A stretch of DNA of 64,000 nt from Pseudonocardia benzenivorans CB1190 (GTDB lineage Bacteria > Actinomycetota > Actinomycetes > Mycobacteriales > Pseudonocardiaceae): the NCBI RefSeq assembly GCF_000196675.2, contig NC_015312.1:5596501-5660500 (forward strand), read 5' to 3'. The number at the start of each line of letters is the position of its first letter. Position 1 is the first letter of the stretch. Below are positions 16,709 through 26,564 of the stretch, in pieces. Both the position numbers and the translations under genes were made by a program. The notes beneath the pieces are model-generated. The model searched no databases and was not told the DNA's origin. It worked only from the letters and a program-made list of their open reading frames with translations.

Positions 16709-18115
16709 ATGCCCACCGACGTCGCCGCCACGACACCGGCCACCCGCGACGCCCGGCGCCGGCGCGCGGCGACGCTGCTCGCGTGGGAGCGCTTCGTCGC
16801 CGGTGACGACGAGCCCGCCGTCGCGACGGTGCCCGCGCCGATCCTGCGGTCCTGGCGGCGGTGCCGCGACGTGCACGGGCTCGACCCGATGCGGCCCACG
16901 GGCCGTGCACAGCGGCCGGCACCGGTGGCCGCGCCGCGCGACACCGGGATCTACGCCCAGCTCGGCGCCGTCGCGGCCACCGTGGTCCGCGAGATCGGCG
17001 GCTGTCTCGCGACCGTCACCGACGCGGACGCCGAGATACTCGCGTGCTGGAGCGCCCCCGACCTGGGTGCCGACGACCTCGACAGCCGCTTCGAGCCGGG
17101 GACGTGGTGGCCGGAGTCGGTGGGCGGGACGAACGGGATGGGGACCGCCCTGCTGCAGTCGCAGCCCGTCGTCATCCGCGGCCCGGAGCACTGGCGCCGG
17201 GACATGCACGAGTGGTGCTGCGTCGGCCTCGCCGTGCACGACCCGGTCACCGCCCGGCCGGTCGGAGCCGTCAACGTCGCGGCCCGCAGCGCGGACCTCG
17301 TGGCGGGTCTGGCGACCCGGCTCGCCGACGAGCTGGAGGCGGCCCGCCGCCACCTGAGGTTCCGGGCCGTCGACGACGCGCGGGTGGTGTCCGAGCGGTT
17401 CGCGGCGGCGGACTCCCGCCGGACGGGCACCGAGCTCGGGCTCGACCTCGCGGGGAACGTCGTCGCCGCGAGCGAGAAGGCGCGCAGGTCCGTCGGGGGC
17501 ATCCCGGCCGGGTACCTGCTGGACCCCGCGCTGCGGCGCGGGGTGACCTTCCCCCCGCTCGCGGAGATCGCGCGACGCTCGTGGGGACATGCGGTCGCGG
17601 ACCCGTCGTGGACCGGCACGGTGGTGATCGGACCGCCGCTCGGGCCCGCCCCGCACAGCTACACGGTGACACCGGTGAACGGCGCGGGCGGCCCCGTGGG
17701 CTGGATCGTCTCCGACAGGGCCGGGCCGGACGCGGGCAGCGTCCTCGACCTCGACCCCGGCACGACAGCGAACCCGGCCTCCGGACGGATCGCGGCGCTG
17801 GCCGGTGACTCGGTCCTGCTCCTCGGTCCCGAGGAGATCCGCTTCGCGGAGGCGAACCGGCACGACGTCTGGCTGACCACCGACTGCGGCCGGTTCCGCG
17901 CCGCGACGAGGGGCATGGACCACCTCGCGCGCGAGCTGAGCCCGTACGGGTTCCTGCGGGTGCACCGAAGCTTCCTCGTCAATCCGGCGCGGATCCGCCG
18001 CGTCGTGTCAAAGGGCAACGGGCTGATCGCGCTCAGCACCGATCACCATCGCGCCGAGGACATCCCGGTGTCGCGGCGCAGCACCCACGAGGTCAGGCAG
18101 CGCCTCGGCATCTGA
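16709..18115 (+). CDS. GAF-LytTR transcriptional regulator
   Basis: 468 residues. An N-terminal helical segment with SWRRCRD is followed by a GAF-type sensor with ESVGGTNGMGTAL and HEWCCVGLAVHDP, as in AcoR-like sensors. A linker follows, then a C-terminal LytTR DNA-binding domain (about 370-465) with YGFLRVHRSFLVNPARI. No receiver domain, so it should respond directly to a small ligand. It lies between two paralogous acyl-CoA dehydrogenases. Candidate LytTR sites are at 18158-18187, before the second. RBS AGAGGAGCG before ATG 16709. Confidence 0.92.
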   Translation: MPTDVAATTPATRDARRRRAATLLAWERFVAGDDEPAVATVPAPILRSWRRCRDVHGLDPMRPTGRAQRPAPVAAPRDTGIYAQLGAVAATVVREIGGCLATVTDADAEILACWSAPDLGADDLDSRFEPGTWWPESVGGTNGMGTALLQSQPVVIRGPEHWRRDMHEWCCVGLAVHDPVTARPVGAVNVAARSADLVAGLATRLADELEAARRHLRFRAVDDARVVSERFAAADSRRTGTELGLDLAGNVVAASEKARRSVGGIPAGYLLDPALRRGVTFPPLAEIARRSWGHAVADPSWTGTVVIGPPLGPAPHSYTVTPVNGAGGPVGWIVSDRAGPDAGSVLDLDPGTTANPASGRIAALAGDSVLLLGPEEIRFAEANRHDVWLTTDCGRFRAATRGMDHLARELSPYGFLRVHRSFLVNPARIRRVVSKGNGLIALSTDHHRAEDIPVSRRSTHEVRQRLGI

Positions 18116-18157
18116 CGGTGTGCCGGCACCACCGGACGGTGCCGGCGCAGCGGCCCG

Positions 18158-18187
18158 ACCGTTCGTGCCGGGGGCACCGTCGTTCAT
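18158..18187 (+). promoter_or_regulatory. Candidate LytTR binding site (direct repeat)
   Basis: Two 9-bp repeats, ACCGTTCGT (18158-18166) and GTCGTTCAT (18179-18187), separated by 12 bp. The first fits the LytTR consensus [TA][AC][CA]GTTN[AG][TG] fully and the second at seven positions. The 21-bp periodicity is the known LytTR dimer spacing. A weaker third, TCCGTTCAC, is at 18204-18212. Lies about 145 nt before the second dehydrogenase. Confidence 0.6.
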
Positions 18188-18330
18188 GCCCGGAACGCCG
18201 CTGTCCGTTCACGACGACTGCCGCCGGCGGGCGCCCCACGGCGACACTGGGTGCACCCGCGCACCGCGTCCCCGGCTCGCCGCGCGATGCGAGGCGCATC
18301 GAATCAGTGCCGATTCTGTGAGGTGTCCGA

Positions 18331-19662
18331 ATGGCGATCGACTTCACTCTCAGCGATGCCCAGAAGAAGGTCCAGCACGACGCCCGGGACTTCGCCGAGG
18401 GAGTGCTCGCACCGGCGGTACGCGACGCCGATCGCGAACCGGACCCGTTGAAGGCGTTCCAGCGGACCAAGCCCGTGTACGTCGAGGCCTACAAGGCCGG
18501 TATCGCGTTCTGCATGCTGCCCAAGCAGTACGGCGGCGGTGGGCTCACCAACGTCGAGCTGATCCTCGCCGCGGAGGAGATCTGCGCCGTCGACCCCGGT
18601 TTCGCCTGCACGGTGCTCGTCAACGGGCTCGGTCTGCTGCCCGTCTGGTACTGGGGCACCGAGAAGCAGAAGTCCGAGGTCCTGGGTGCGGCCACGTCCG
18701 ACCCGACCGGCGAGTGGATCGCCGGCTACGGCGCGAGCGAGCCCGCGGGCTCCCCCGGGGGTACCGCGAACTTCGACACCCCGCTCCCCCAGCCCGCCGG
18801 GATCGGCGTCACGGCGCGGTTCGACGGCGACTGCTACGTCGTCAACGGCCGCAAGTACTGGCCGTGCAACGTCGGCGGCTGGGACAACCGCGGCGCGAAC
18901 ACCAGCCTCTACGTCGTGCGCACCGACCCGGAGAAGGGCGGCACCGAGGGCCTCGCGGCGTTGCTCGTGGACCGGGACACCCCGGGCGTCACGTTCAACA
19001 CCATCGACTCGTTCGGGCACCGGCTCACCCCGAACTCCGAGGTCATCTTCGACAACGCCCGGGTGCCGGTGGAGAACATCGTCGAGGGGACGAAGGGCAA
19101 CGGCGACCTGCTCATCAACCGCAACTTCGCCTGGTCCGGGCCGGTCGCGGGGATCGCGGCCGTCGGGGTGGCCCGGGCGGCCTACGAGGCCGCGCTGTCG
19201 TGGGCCAAGACCTTCACCGCGGGCGGGCCGCACCCGATCATCCACCACCAGTACGTCGGCTACGTGCTCGGTGACGTCGCGGGGAAGATCGAGGCCGCCC
19301 GGTACTTCTGCTGGAAGGCCGCCCACTACATCGACCAGCACGACTACCACGGCGAGCTGATCGGGGCGATGAACAAGGTGTTCTGCACCGAGACGCTCTT
19401 CGACGCCGTCTACAAGTGCCTGCAGGTCGTCGGCGTCAACAGCGCGGACCGCAAGCACGACTTCGAGAAGTACCTGCGTGAGGCCGCGATCTTCCCGATC
19501 TACGACGGCGGCAACTTCGGCATGCAGCGCCGCCGGGTGCACGGGATCATCGCCGACCCGACGTTCGACCCACGCGCCCTGATGGACGACGAGTACGTCG
19601 AGTTCACCAAGCAGATGGAGACGATCGACACGGTCGCGGCACCGACGGCGGTCGCCGTCTGA
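18331..19662 (+). CDS. Acyl-CoA dehydrogenase family protein, Asp-variant (paralogue 2)
   Basis: 443 residues from ATG 18331 with RBS GAGGTG. Same architecture as the enzyme at 15328: LPKQYGGGGLTN, ASEPAGSPGGTANF (with an acidic FAD/substrate loop), KYWPCNVGGWD, and C-terminal IYDGGNFGMQRR with Asp at the catalytic-base position. Two related enzymes around one sensor-regulator suggest successive or alternative dehydrogenations of related CoA esters, or subunits of one complex; this is inference. Followed by a convergent HMG-CoA lyase. Confidence 0.92.
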   Translation: MAIDFTLSDAQKKVQHDARDFAEGVLAPAVRDADREPDPLKAFQRTKPVYVEAYKAGIAFCMLPKQYGGGGLTNVELILAAEEICAVDPGFACTVLVNGLGLLPVWYWGTEKQKSEVLGAATSDPTGEWIAGYGASEPAGSPGGTANFDTPLPQPAGIGVTARFDGDCYVVNGRKYWPCNVGGWDNRGANTSLYVVRTDPEKGGTEGLAALLVDRDTPGVTFNTIDSFGHRLTPNSEVIFDNARVPVENIVEGTKGNGDLLINRNFAWSGPVAGIAAVGVARAAYEAALSWAKTFTAGGPHPIIHHQYVGYVLGDVAGKIEAARYFCWKAAHYIDQHDYHGELIGAMNKVFCTETLFDAVYKCLQVVGVNSADRKHDFEKYLREAAIFPIYDGGNFGMQRRRVHGIIADPTFDPRALMDDEYVEFTKQMETIDTVAAPTAVAV

Positions 19663-19669
19663 GAGCACG

Positions 19670-19704
19670 GGGCCGGCCGCGGGTGCACCGCCACGGCCGG
19701 TCCC
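19670..19704. terminator. Candidate bidirectional terminator
   Basis: GGGCCGGCCG (19670-19679) can pair with CGGCCGGTCCC (19694-19704) with one bulge, in the convergent gap after the dehydrogenase and the HMG-CoA lyase-like gene. No U-tract. Confidence 0.4.
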
Positions 19705-19754
19705 GTCCCGTGCGGTGGACGCAGCGGTGCGTCCGGGACGGCGGGCGGTGGCGG

Positions 19755-20690
19755 TCAGCCCGCCAGCGCCCGCACCACCCGCGACGGCGACGGCCGGCCC
19801 AGCTGCGCGGCCATCCACACGCTGGTGTCGACGAGCTTGTGCAGGTCGGCGCCGTGCTCGACGCCCAGCCCGTCGAGCATCCAGACGAGGTCCTCGGTGG
19901 CGAGGTTGCCCGTGGCGGACTCCGCGTACGGGCAGCCGCCGAGGCCGCCCGCGCTGGCGTCGACCGTCGTGACGCCACGGCGCAGCGCCGCGAGCGTGTT
20001 GGCCAGCGCCTGCCCGTAGGTGTCGTGGAAGTGCACCGCCAGTGCCGCGACGGGCACGCCGCCCGCGACGCACGCGTCGACCACCGCGTCGACGTGCCCG
20101 GCGGTGCCGGTGCCGATGGTGTCGCCCAGCGACAGCTGCCAGCACCCCATCTCGACCAGGCGCCTGCCCACGCCGGCGACCTGCTCGGGATCGACCGGCC
20201 CCTCCCACGGGTCGCCGAACGCCATGCTGACGTAGCCGCGCACCCGCAGCCCCTCGGCGAGCGCCCGGGTGACGACGGGCTCGAACATGGCGAACTGCTC
20301 GTCGAGCGTGCGGTTGAGGTTCTTGCCCGCGAACGTCTCGGTGGCGCTGGCGAAGATCGCGACGTGCTCGACACCGGACTGCAGCGCGCGGTCGAGGCCG
20401 CGCTCGTTCGGGACCAGCACCGGGTAGTCGACGCCCGCGCGCCGGTCGAGCCGGTCGAGGAGATCGGCGGCGTCGGCGAGCTGCGGCACCCACTTCGGGT
20501 GCACGAAGCTGGTGGCCTCGAGCGTGGTGAGCCCGGCGTCGGCGAGCCGGTCGATGAACTCCGCCTTGACCTCGACGGGCACGACCGCGCTCTCGTTCTG
20601 CAGCCCGTCGCGCGGCCCGACCTCGTAGATCGTGACCCGCGGGGGCAGTCCCTCGACGGGCAGGCGCATCGGCAGCCCGGACGCGGTCAT
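19755..20690 (-). CDS. Hydroxymethylglutaryl-CoA lyase family protein
   Basis: 311-residue TIM-barrel lyase of the HMGL-like family that cleaves HMG-CoA to acetyl-CoA and acetoacetate, the last step of leucine breakdown. YEVGPRDGLQNE supplies the metal and Arg-Asp catalytic pair, HFHDTYGQ the metal-binding His residues, and GGLGGCPYA is the HMG-CoA lyase signature with the catalytic Cys. ATG 20690 overlaps the stop of the upstream PH-domain gene in ATGA. A related CoA-ester lyase role cannot be excluded. Confidence 0.92.
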   Translation of the reverse strand: MTASGLPMRLPVEGLPPRVTIYEVGPRDGLQNESAVVPVEVKAEFIDRLADAGLTTLEATSFVHPKWVPQLADAADLLDRLDRRAGVDYPVLVPNERGLDRALQSGVEHVAIFASATETFAGKNLNRTLDEQFAMFEPVVTRALAEGLRVRGYVSMAFGDPWEGPVDPEQVAGVGRRLVEMGCWQLSLGDTIGTGTAGHVDAVVDACVAGGVPVAALAVHFHDTYGQALANTLAALRRGVTTVDASAGGLGGCPYAESATGNLATEDLVWMLDGLGVEHGADLHKLVDTSVWMAAQLGRPSPSRVVRALAG

Positions 20691-21262
20691 CGGCGGCTCT
20701 CCCAACGGTCGTCGCGGTCCTCGTCGTCGCCGTAGCCGGCGCGGGCAGGGCGGCCGGCGCGGCGCTCGTCGAGCTCGGACATCTGGTTGTAGAGCATCGA
20801 GTGGACCTTCTCGACGCCCGGCACGTCCTCGAACTCCAGCGGTTCGTCGGACGCCGACTCGATGACGAGCGTGCCACAGCCGAGGAGCCGTTCGACGATC
20901 GTGTGACGGAACTGGACGCTGTTGATGCGCCCGATCGGGATGTCGATGCCCTGCCGCGACACGACGCCCTCCCGCACCAGCACCCGCCGGGTCGTCACCA
21001 CGAAGTGCGTCGTCCGCCACCGCACCAGTGGGACCAGCGTGAACCGCACGACGACCGCCACCGCGACGACCGCCAGCACGATCCAGGCGATCGTCGCCCA
21101 GCTCAGGTTGCGCGCCAGGGCGGCGAGATAGACCGCGAGACCGACCGTCACCAGGAACACGAGCACCGGCACCACGAGCATCTTCGGGTGCGGGTGCTTG
21201 TGCAGCACGACGCGCTCGTCGTCGACCAGGAGCTCGTCGGGATAGGCCATGGGGCGCATCAT
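20687..21262 (-). CDS. PH-domain (bPH2) membrane protein
   Basis: 191 residues. Two transmembrane helices, about 28-48 and 53-72, are followed by a bacterial PH domain (PF03703 type) with TTHFVVTTRRVLVREGVVSRQG, IPIGRINSVQF and a C-terminal polar tail. Function unknown. The place beside birA and accD5 matches Rv3278c. Adjacent ATGs at 21262 and 21259 and a third at 21250 are possible starts; the last gives the conserved MAYPDE N-terminus. It overlaps the HMG-CoA lyase gene by 4 bases and lies 11 nt after birA. Confidence 0.88.
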   Translation of the reverse strand: MMRPMAYPDELLVDDERVVLHKHPHPKMLVVPVLVFLVTVGLAVYLAALARNLSWATIAWIVLAVVAVAVVVRFTLVPLVRWRTTHFVVTTRRVLVREGVVSRQGIDIPIGRINSVQFRHTIVERLLGCGTLVIESASDEPLEFEDVPGVEKVHSMLYNQMSELDERRAGRPARAGYGDDEDRDDRWESRR

Positions 21263-21273
21263 GGCACCCCGGC

Positions 21274-22113
21274 TCAGGAGTCGGCGGGACCCGCGGCGCG
21301 CAGGTGCACGACGTCGCCCGCCGCGACCGGACGGCGCGTCCCGTCGGCGTCGAGCAGCAGCAGCCGCCCGTGCACGTCGACGTCCTCGGCCATGCCGGTG
21401 AGCGACTCGCCGCCGGGCAGCTCGACCCGCACCCGCGAGCCGAGGCTGGAGCAGCCCGCGCGGTAGTCGGCCCGCAGGCCGACGGCCTCGGCGTCACCGC
21501 GCGCGTCGCGCCACGCGGCCTCACGCGCGGCGAGCCTGCGCAGCAGGGCGACCAGCAGCTCGGCCCGGTCGACCCCCACGGCTCCCTCCTCGGCCAGCGA
21601 GGTCGCCCCCGCGGGCAGCTGCGGGATCGTCGCGCCGACGTTGAGACCGATGCCCAGCACGACCCCGGGCCCGCCGCCGGTCACGGCCGTCATCTCCGCG
21701 AGGATGCCGGCGGCCTTGCGGCCCTCGGGCCCGAGCAGCAGGTCGTTGGGCCACTTCAGGCCCGACGGCGCGGCGCAGAACTCGCGGACGGTGTCGAGCA
21801 GCGCGAGCCCGGCGAGCATGGGCAGCCAGCCGAACCGGTCGGCCGGGACCTCCTGGGGCCGCCACAGGACACTGACGGTGATGCCGCTGCCGGGCGGTGA
21901 CTCCCAGCTGCGGGTGAGCCGGCCGCGGCCGGAGCTCTGGTGCTCGGCGACCAGCACCGACCGGTCGGGGGCACCGCGCGCGGCCGCCGCGAGCAGGTCC
22001 GCGTTGGTCGAACCGGTCTCGGCGACGAGGTCGACCCTGCTCCAGGGCCCGACCGGCGCCAGCAGCGCGGGGCGCAGCAGATCGATGTCGAGCGGCACGG
22101 CCTGCCTGGTCAT
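21274..22113 (-). CDS. birA: Biotin--[acetyl-CoA carboxylase] ligase
   Basis: 279 residues, monofunctional BirA without an N-terminal HTH repressor domain. It activates biotin as biotinyl-AMP and attaches it to the BCCP Lys. Biotin/ATP-binding GRGRLTRSWESPPG and the catalytic-Lys segment GLKWPNDLLL are present, with a C-terminal SH3-like domain (SLGSRVRVELPGG). It is divergent from accD5, whose partner AccA3 it presumably biotinylates, giving a logical gene neighbourhood. Starts at ATG 22113. Confidence 0.95.
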   Translation of the reverse strand: MTRQAVPLDIDLLRPALLAPVGPWSRVDLVAETGSTNADLLAAAARGAPDRSVLVAEHQSSGRGRLTRSWESPPGSGITVSVLWRPQEVPADRFGWLPMLAGLALLDTVREFCAAPSGLKWPNDLLLGPEGRKAAGILAEMTAVTGGGPGVVLGIGLNVGATIPQLPAGATSLAEEGAVGVDRAELLVALLRRLAAREAAWRDARGDAEAVGLRADYRAGCSSLGSRVRVELPGGESLTGMAEDVDVHGRLLLLDADGTRRPVAAGDVVHLRAAGPADS

Positions 22114-22291
22114 GGACGGGACGCTAACCGGTCCCGGGACGCCCTCGACCGCGGCGGACGGCCCGCTCGACGGGCGGCGCGTCACCGTCGCCCGGCGAAC
22201 CGGACGGTGTGGTCGCGGGGCGCCGAGCGTGACAGATACCGCTCCCCGAACGCCCCCCGGCGGGGGAATCGCCGGGTTAGGCTCCCGGCCC

Positions 22292-23949
<1,658 letters not shown>

Positions 23950-23953
<4 letters not shown>

Positions 23954-24207
23954 GCGACGATCCTGTGAGCTCCCCCTCGGAAGAGCAGACGCCGGAGGAG
24001 CGGCGGGCCCTGTTCCGGGTCGTGCGCGGCGAGCCGTCCGACGAGGAGGTCGCCGCGCTGACGGCGGTCCTGCTCGCGGCGGCCTCCTCGGCGGGCACGG
24101 GCGCCGCCCCGGCGCAGCGCGACCGCTGGTCCGACCCGGTCCGGCGGATGCGCGCCCCCCTGCGCCCGGGCCCCGGCGCCTGGCGCGCCTCCGCCCTGCC
24201 CCGCTGA
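23950..24207 (+). CDS. accE5: Acyl-CoA carboxylase epsilon subunit
   Basis: 85-residue small subunit. The N-terminal helix SPSEEQTPEERRALFRVVRG and PSDEEVAALTAVLLA are the typical epsilon core, followed by a Pro/Arg-rich tail ending in DPVRRMRAPLRPGPGAW. Epsilon subunits strengthen association of the alpha and beta subunits of actinobacterial acyl-CoA carboxylases. Shorter than the M. tuberculosis protein, close to Streptomyces PccE. GTG 23950 overlaps the accD5 stop; GTG 23965 is an alternative. Confidence 0.88.
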
Positions 24208-24261
24208 GGCCCGCCTGCCCCTGACCCCGCCCGCCCTTCTGCCGCCTGCCGCCGACCCTCT

Positions 24262-24316
24262 CTGCAGGAACGGCACTTTCCCGCAACCGGGCTGCAGGAA
24301 AGTGCCGTTCCTGCAG
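24262..24316. repeat. Long nested inverted repeat between accE5 and maf
   Basis: Perfect 20-nt arms at 24262-24281 (starting CTGCAGGAAC) and 24297-24316 enclose a 15-nt loop. The right arm region also forms its own hairpin, CTGCAGGAA-N7-TTCCTGCAG (24292-24316). Likely a terminator or attenuator separating accD5E5 from maf, or a dispersed mobile repeat. Seen directly. Confidence 0.8.
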
Positions 24317-24442
24317 CCGGGGTCCGGCCGCGGCACCCGCGCGGGGACACTCGCGACATCGACGCGGCGCCGGGTGAGCGGCCCGCGCGGGCACGGCGTG
24401 CGATGGGCGTTGCGACGGAGGTGGCGTCCGTAGGCTCGCGGG

Positions 24443-25072
24443 GTGCGTCTCGTTCTCGCCTCCGCCTCCCCCGCCCGGCTCTCCGTCCTGCGCGCCGCCG
24501 GGCTCGACCCCGTCGTCGAGGTCTCCGACGTCGACGAGGACGCCCTCCTCGCCGCGATCCCGGACGCCTCGCCCGGCGAGAAGGTGACGGCGCTGGCGGG
24601 CGCCAAGGCCACGACGGTGGCCCGTCGGGTCGCCGGCCCGCGCCCCGGGGCGGTCGTCGTCGGCTGCGACTCGATGCTGTCGATCGACGGTGAGCTCGTC
24701 GGGAAGCCCCTCGACGTCGACACCGCCCGCCGGCGCTGGAAGGCGATGGCCGGGCGCACCGGCGATCTCGTCACCGGGCACGCCGTGCTGCGCCTCGTCG
24801 ACGGCGAGATCGACCGTGTCGCGGAGGGGCACGCGACGACGACGGTGCGCTTCGCCGAGCCCACCGACGCCGAGCTGGAGGCCTACCTGGCGACGGGCGA
24901 GCCGCTCGCGGTGGCGGGGGCGTTCACCCTCGACGGGCTGGGCGCGTGGTTCGTCGACGGCATCGACGGCGACCCCTCGAACGTCATCGGGATCAGCCTC
25001 CCGCTGGTGCGCAGGCTGCTCGGCGCGATCGGCGTCTCGCCCGTCGACCTGTGGGCCCACCGGAGCGGGTGA
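24443..25072 (+). CDS. maf: Maf-family nucleoside triphosphate pyrophosphatase
   Basis: 209 residues. The N-terminal substrate loop LVLASASPARLSVLRAAGLD, the central GCDSMLSIDGELVGKP with catalytic Asp, and the late GAFTLDGLGAWFVDGIDGDPSNVIG are all Maf hallmarks. Maf proteins hydrolyse non-canonical or pyrimidine nucleoside triphosphates and affect septation when overproduced. Starts at GTG 24443. Same position as Rv3282 next to accE5 and sseA. Confidence 0.95.
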   Translation: MRLVLASASPARLSVLRAAGLDPVVEVSDVDEDALLAAIPDASPGEKVTALAGAKATTVARRVAGPRPGAVVVGCDSMLSIDGELVGKPLDVDTARRRWKAMAGRTGDLVTGHAVLRLVDGEIDRVAEGHATTTVRFAEPTDAELEAYLATGEPLAVAGAFTLDGLGAWFVDGIDGDPSNVIGISLPLVRRLLGAIGVSPVDLWAHRSG

Positions 25073-25115
25073 GCGGCACCCACCCCGCGCGCCGCGGCGG
25101 ACTATCGTCGCGGCC

Positions 25116-26018
25116 ATGGCGCTGCCCGCTGACAACGACCCGAAGCTCGCCGACTACGCCCACCCGGAGCGGCTGGTCACCACCGAGTGGCTCGCGGCCA
25201 ACCTCGGCTCCGACGGCCTGGTCGTCGTCGAGTCCGACGAGGACGTCCTGCTCTACGACACCGGCCACATCCCGGGCGCGGTGAAGGTCGACTGGCACAC
25301 CGAGCTCAACGACCCGGTGACCCGCGACTACGTCGACGGCGCCCGCTTCGCCGAGATCTGCGGCGAGCGCGGCATCGCCCGCGACACCACCGTCGTGTTC
25401 TACGGCGACCGCAACAACTGGTGGGCCACCTACGCGCTGTGGGTGTTCGCCCTGTTCGGCCACGAGGACGTGCGCATCCTCGACGGCGGCCGCGCGAAGT
25501 GGGTCGCCGAGGGCCGGGAGATGACCACCGAACAGCCGAAGCCGGCGACCGTCGACTACCCGGTCGTCGAGCGCGACGACACGACGCTGCGCGCGTTCAA
25601 GGACGACGTGCTCGCGCACCTGGAGAAGGTGAAGGGCGGCACGGGCGCGCTGGTCGACGTCCGCTCCCCCGGCGAGTACTCCGGCGAGCTGCTGCACATG
25701 CCCGACTACCCGCAGGAGGGCGCGGTCCGCGGCGGGCACATCCCGGGCGCCGCGAACGTGCCGTGGGCCCGCGCCGCCGCCGAGGACGCGACGTTCAAGC
25801 CGCGCGCCGACCTCGAGGCCATCTACCTGCAGGAACAGGGCCTGTCGGCCGACGACGACGTCGTCGCCTACTGCCGCATCGGCGAGCGGTCGAGCCACAC
25901 CTGGTTCGTGCTCACCCACCTGCTGGGCTTCGGCACGGTCCGCAACTACGACGGCAGCTGGACCGAGTGGGGCAACACGGTGCGGGTCCCCATCGCACAG
26001 GGGGCCGAGCGTGGCTGA
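25116..26018 (+). CDS. sseA: Thiosulfate/3-mercaptopyruvate sulfurtransferase SseA
   Basis: 300 residues with two rhodanese domains. The inactive N-terminal domain runs from DTGHIPGAVKVDW to GGRAKW. The catalytic C-terminal domain has the active-site Cys253 in AYCRIGERSSHTW. It moves sulfane sulfur to thiophilic acceptors. The last 8 bases overlap sufE, and pairing with SufE suggests a sulfur relay; this is inference from coupling. ATG 25116 after a GC-rich leader. Confidence 0.95.
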   Translation: MALPADNDPKLADYAHPERLVTTEWLAANLGSDGLVVVESDEDVLLYDTGHIPGAVKVDWHTELNDPVTRDYVDGARFAEICGERGIARDTTVVFYGDRNNWWATYALWVFALFGHEDVRILDGGRAKWVAEGREMTTEQPKPATVDYPVVERDDTTLRAFKDDVLAHLEKVKGGTGALVDVRSPGEYSGELLHMPDYPQEGAVRGGHIPGAANVPWARAAAEDATFKPRADLEAIYLQEQGLSADDDVVAYCRIGERSSHTWFVLTHLLGFGTVRNYDGSWTEWGNTVRVPIAQGAERG

Positions 26019-26457
26019 TCTCCCACCCAGGCTGGCGGAGCTGGTCGAGGACTTCTCCGCCGTCGGCCCGAAGGACCGGCTGCAGCTGCTGCTCGAGCTG
26101 TCGCAGGAGCTGCCGGACCTGCCGGAGCGCTACGCCGACGCCGCGGACTCGATGGAGCAGGTGCACGAGTGCCAGTCGCCGCTGTTCCTGGCGGTGGAGG
26201 TCGAGGACGGCGCTGCCGCCCCCGACCGGCCCGTGCACCTGTTCTTCTCCGCGCCGCCCGAGGCCCCGACGACGCGCGGCTTCGCCTCGATCATGCACAC
26301 GGGTCTCGACGGCGAGTCCGCCGCGGACGTCCTGGCCGTGCCCGACGACTTCTACGTCGCGCTCGGGCTCGGCCAGGCCGTGAGCCCGCTGCGGCTGCGC
26401 GGGATGGCGGCGATGCTCGCCCGGATCAAGAACCAGGTGCGCGCCCGTACGGCGTGA
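26011..26457 (+). CDS. SufE-like sulfur acceptor protein
   Basis: 148 residues. The SufE fold has the persulfide-carrying Cys54 in VHECQSPLFL and the late RLRGMAAMLARIKNQVR. SufE accepts sulfur from cysteine desulfurase for Fe-S cluster assembly. Here it is translationally coupled to sseA (8-base overlap) rather than a suf operon, as in mycobacteria, so it may take sulfur from SseA. Starts at GTG 26011. Confidence 0.94.
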   Translation: MADLPPRLAELVEDFSAVGPKDRLQLLLELSQELPDLPERYADAADSMEQVHECQSPLFLAVEVEDGAAAPDRPVHLFFSAPPEAPTTRGFASIMHTGLDGESAADVLAVPDDFYVALGLGQAVSPLRLRGMAAMLARIKNQVRARTA

Positions 26458-26489
26458 GCCGCGAACCTCGGAACCTCAAGTCTTGGTGA

Positions 26490-26499
26490 GGAACGTTCC
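26490..26499. promoter_or_regulatory. Short palindrome before the TIGR04222 gene
   Basis: GGAACGTTCC, a 10-bp perfect palindrome in the only AT-richer stretch between sufE and the TIGR04222 gene, 66 nt before its start. Possible operator for the modification cassette; weak evidence. Confidence 0.3.
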
Positions 26500-26564
26500 C
26501 CCGATGCGATGACGCCGACCACACTGTGGCCAGTCCCAAGAGGACGAGTCAGGGGGTGGTTCGG

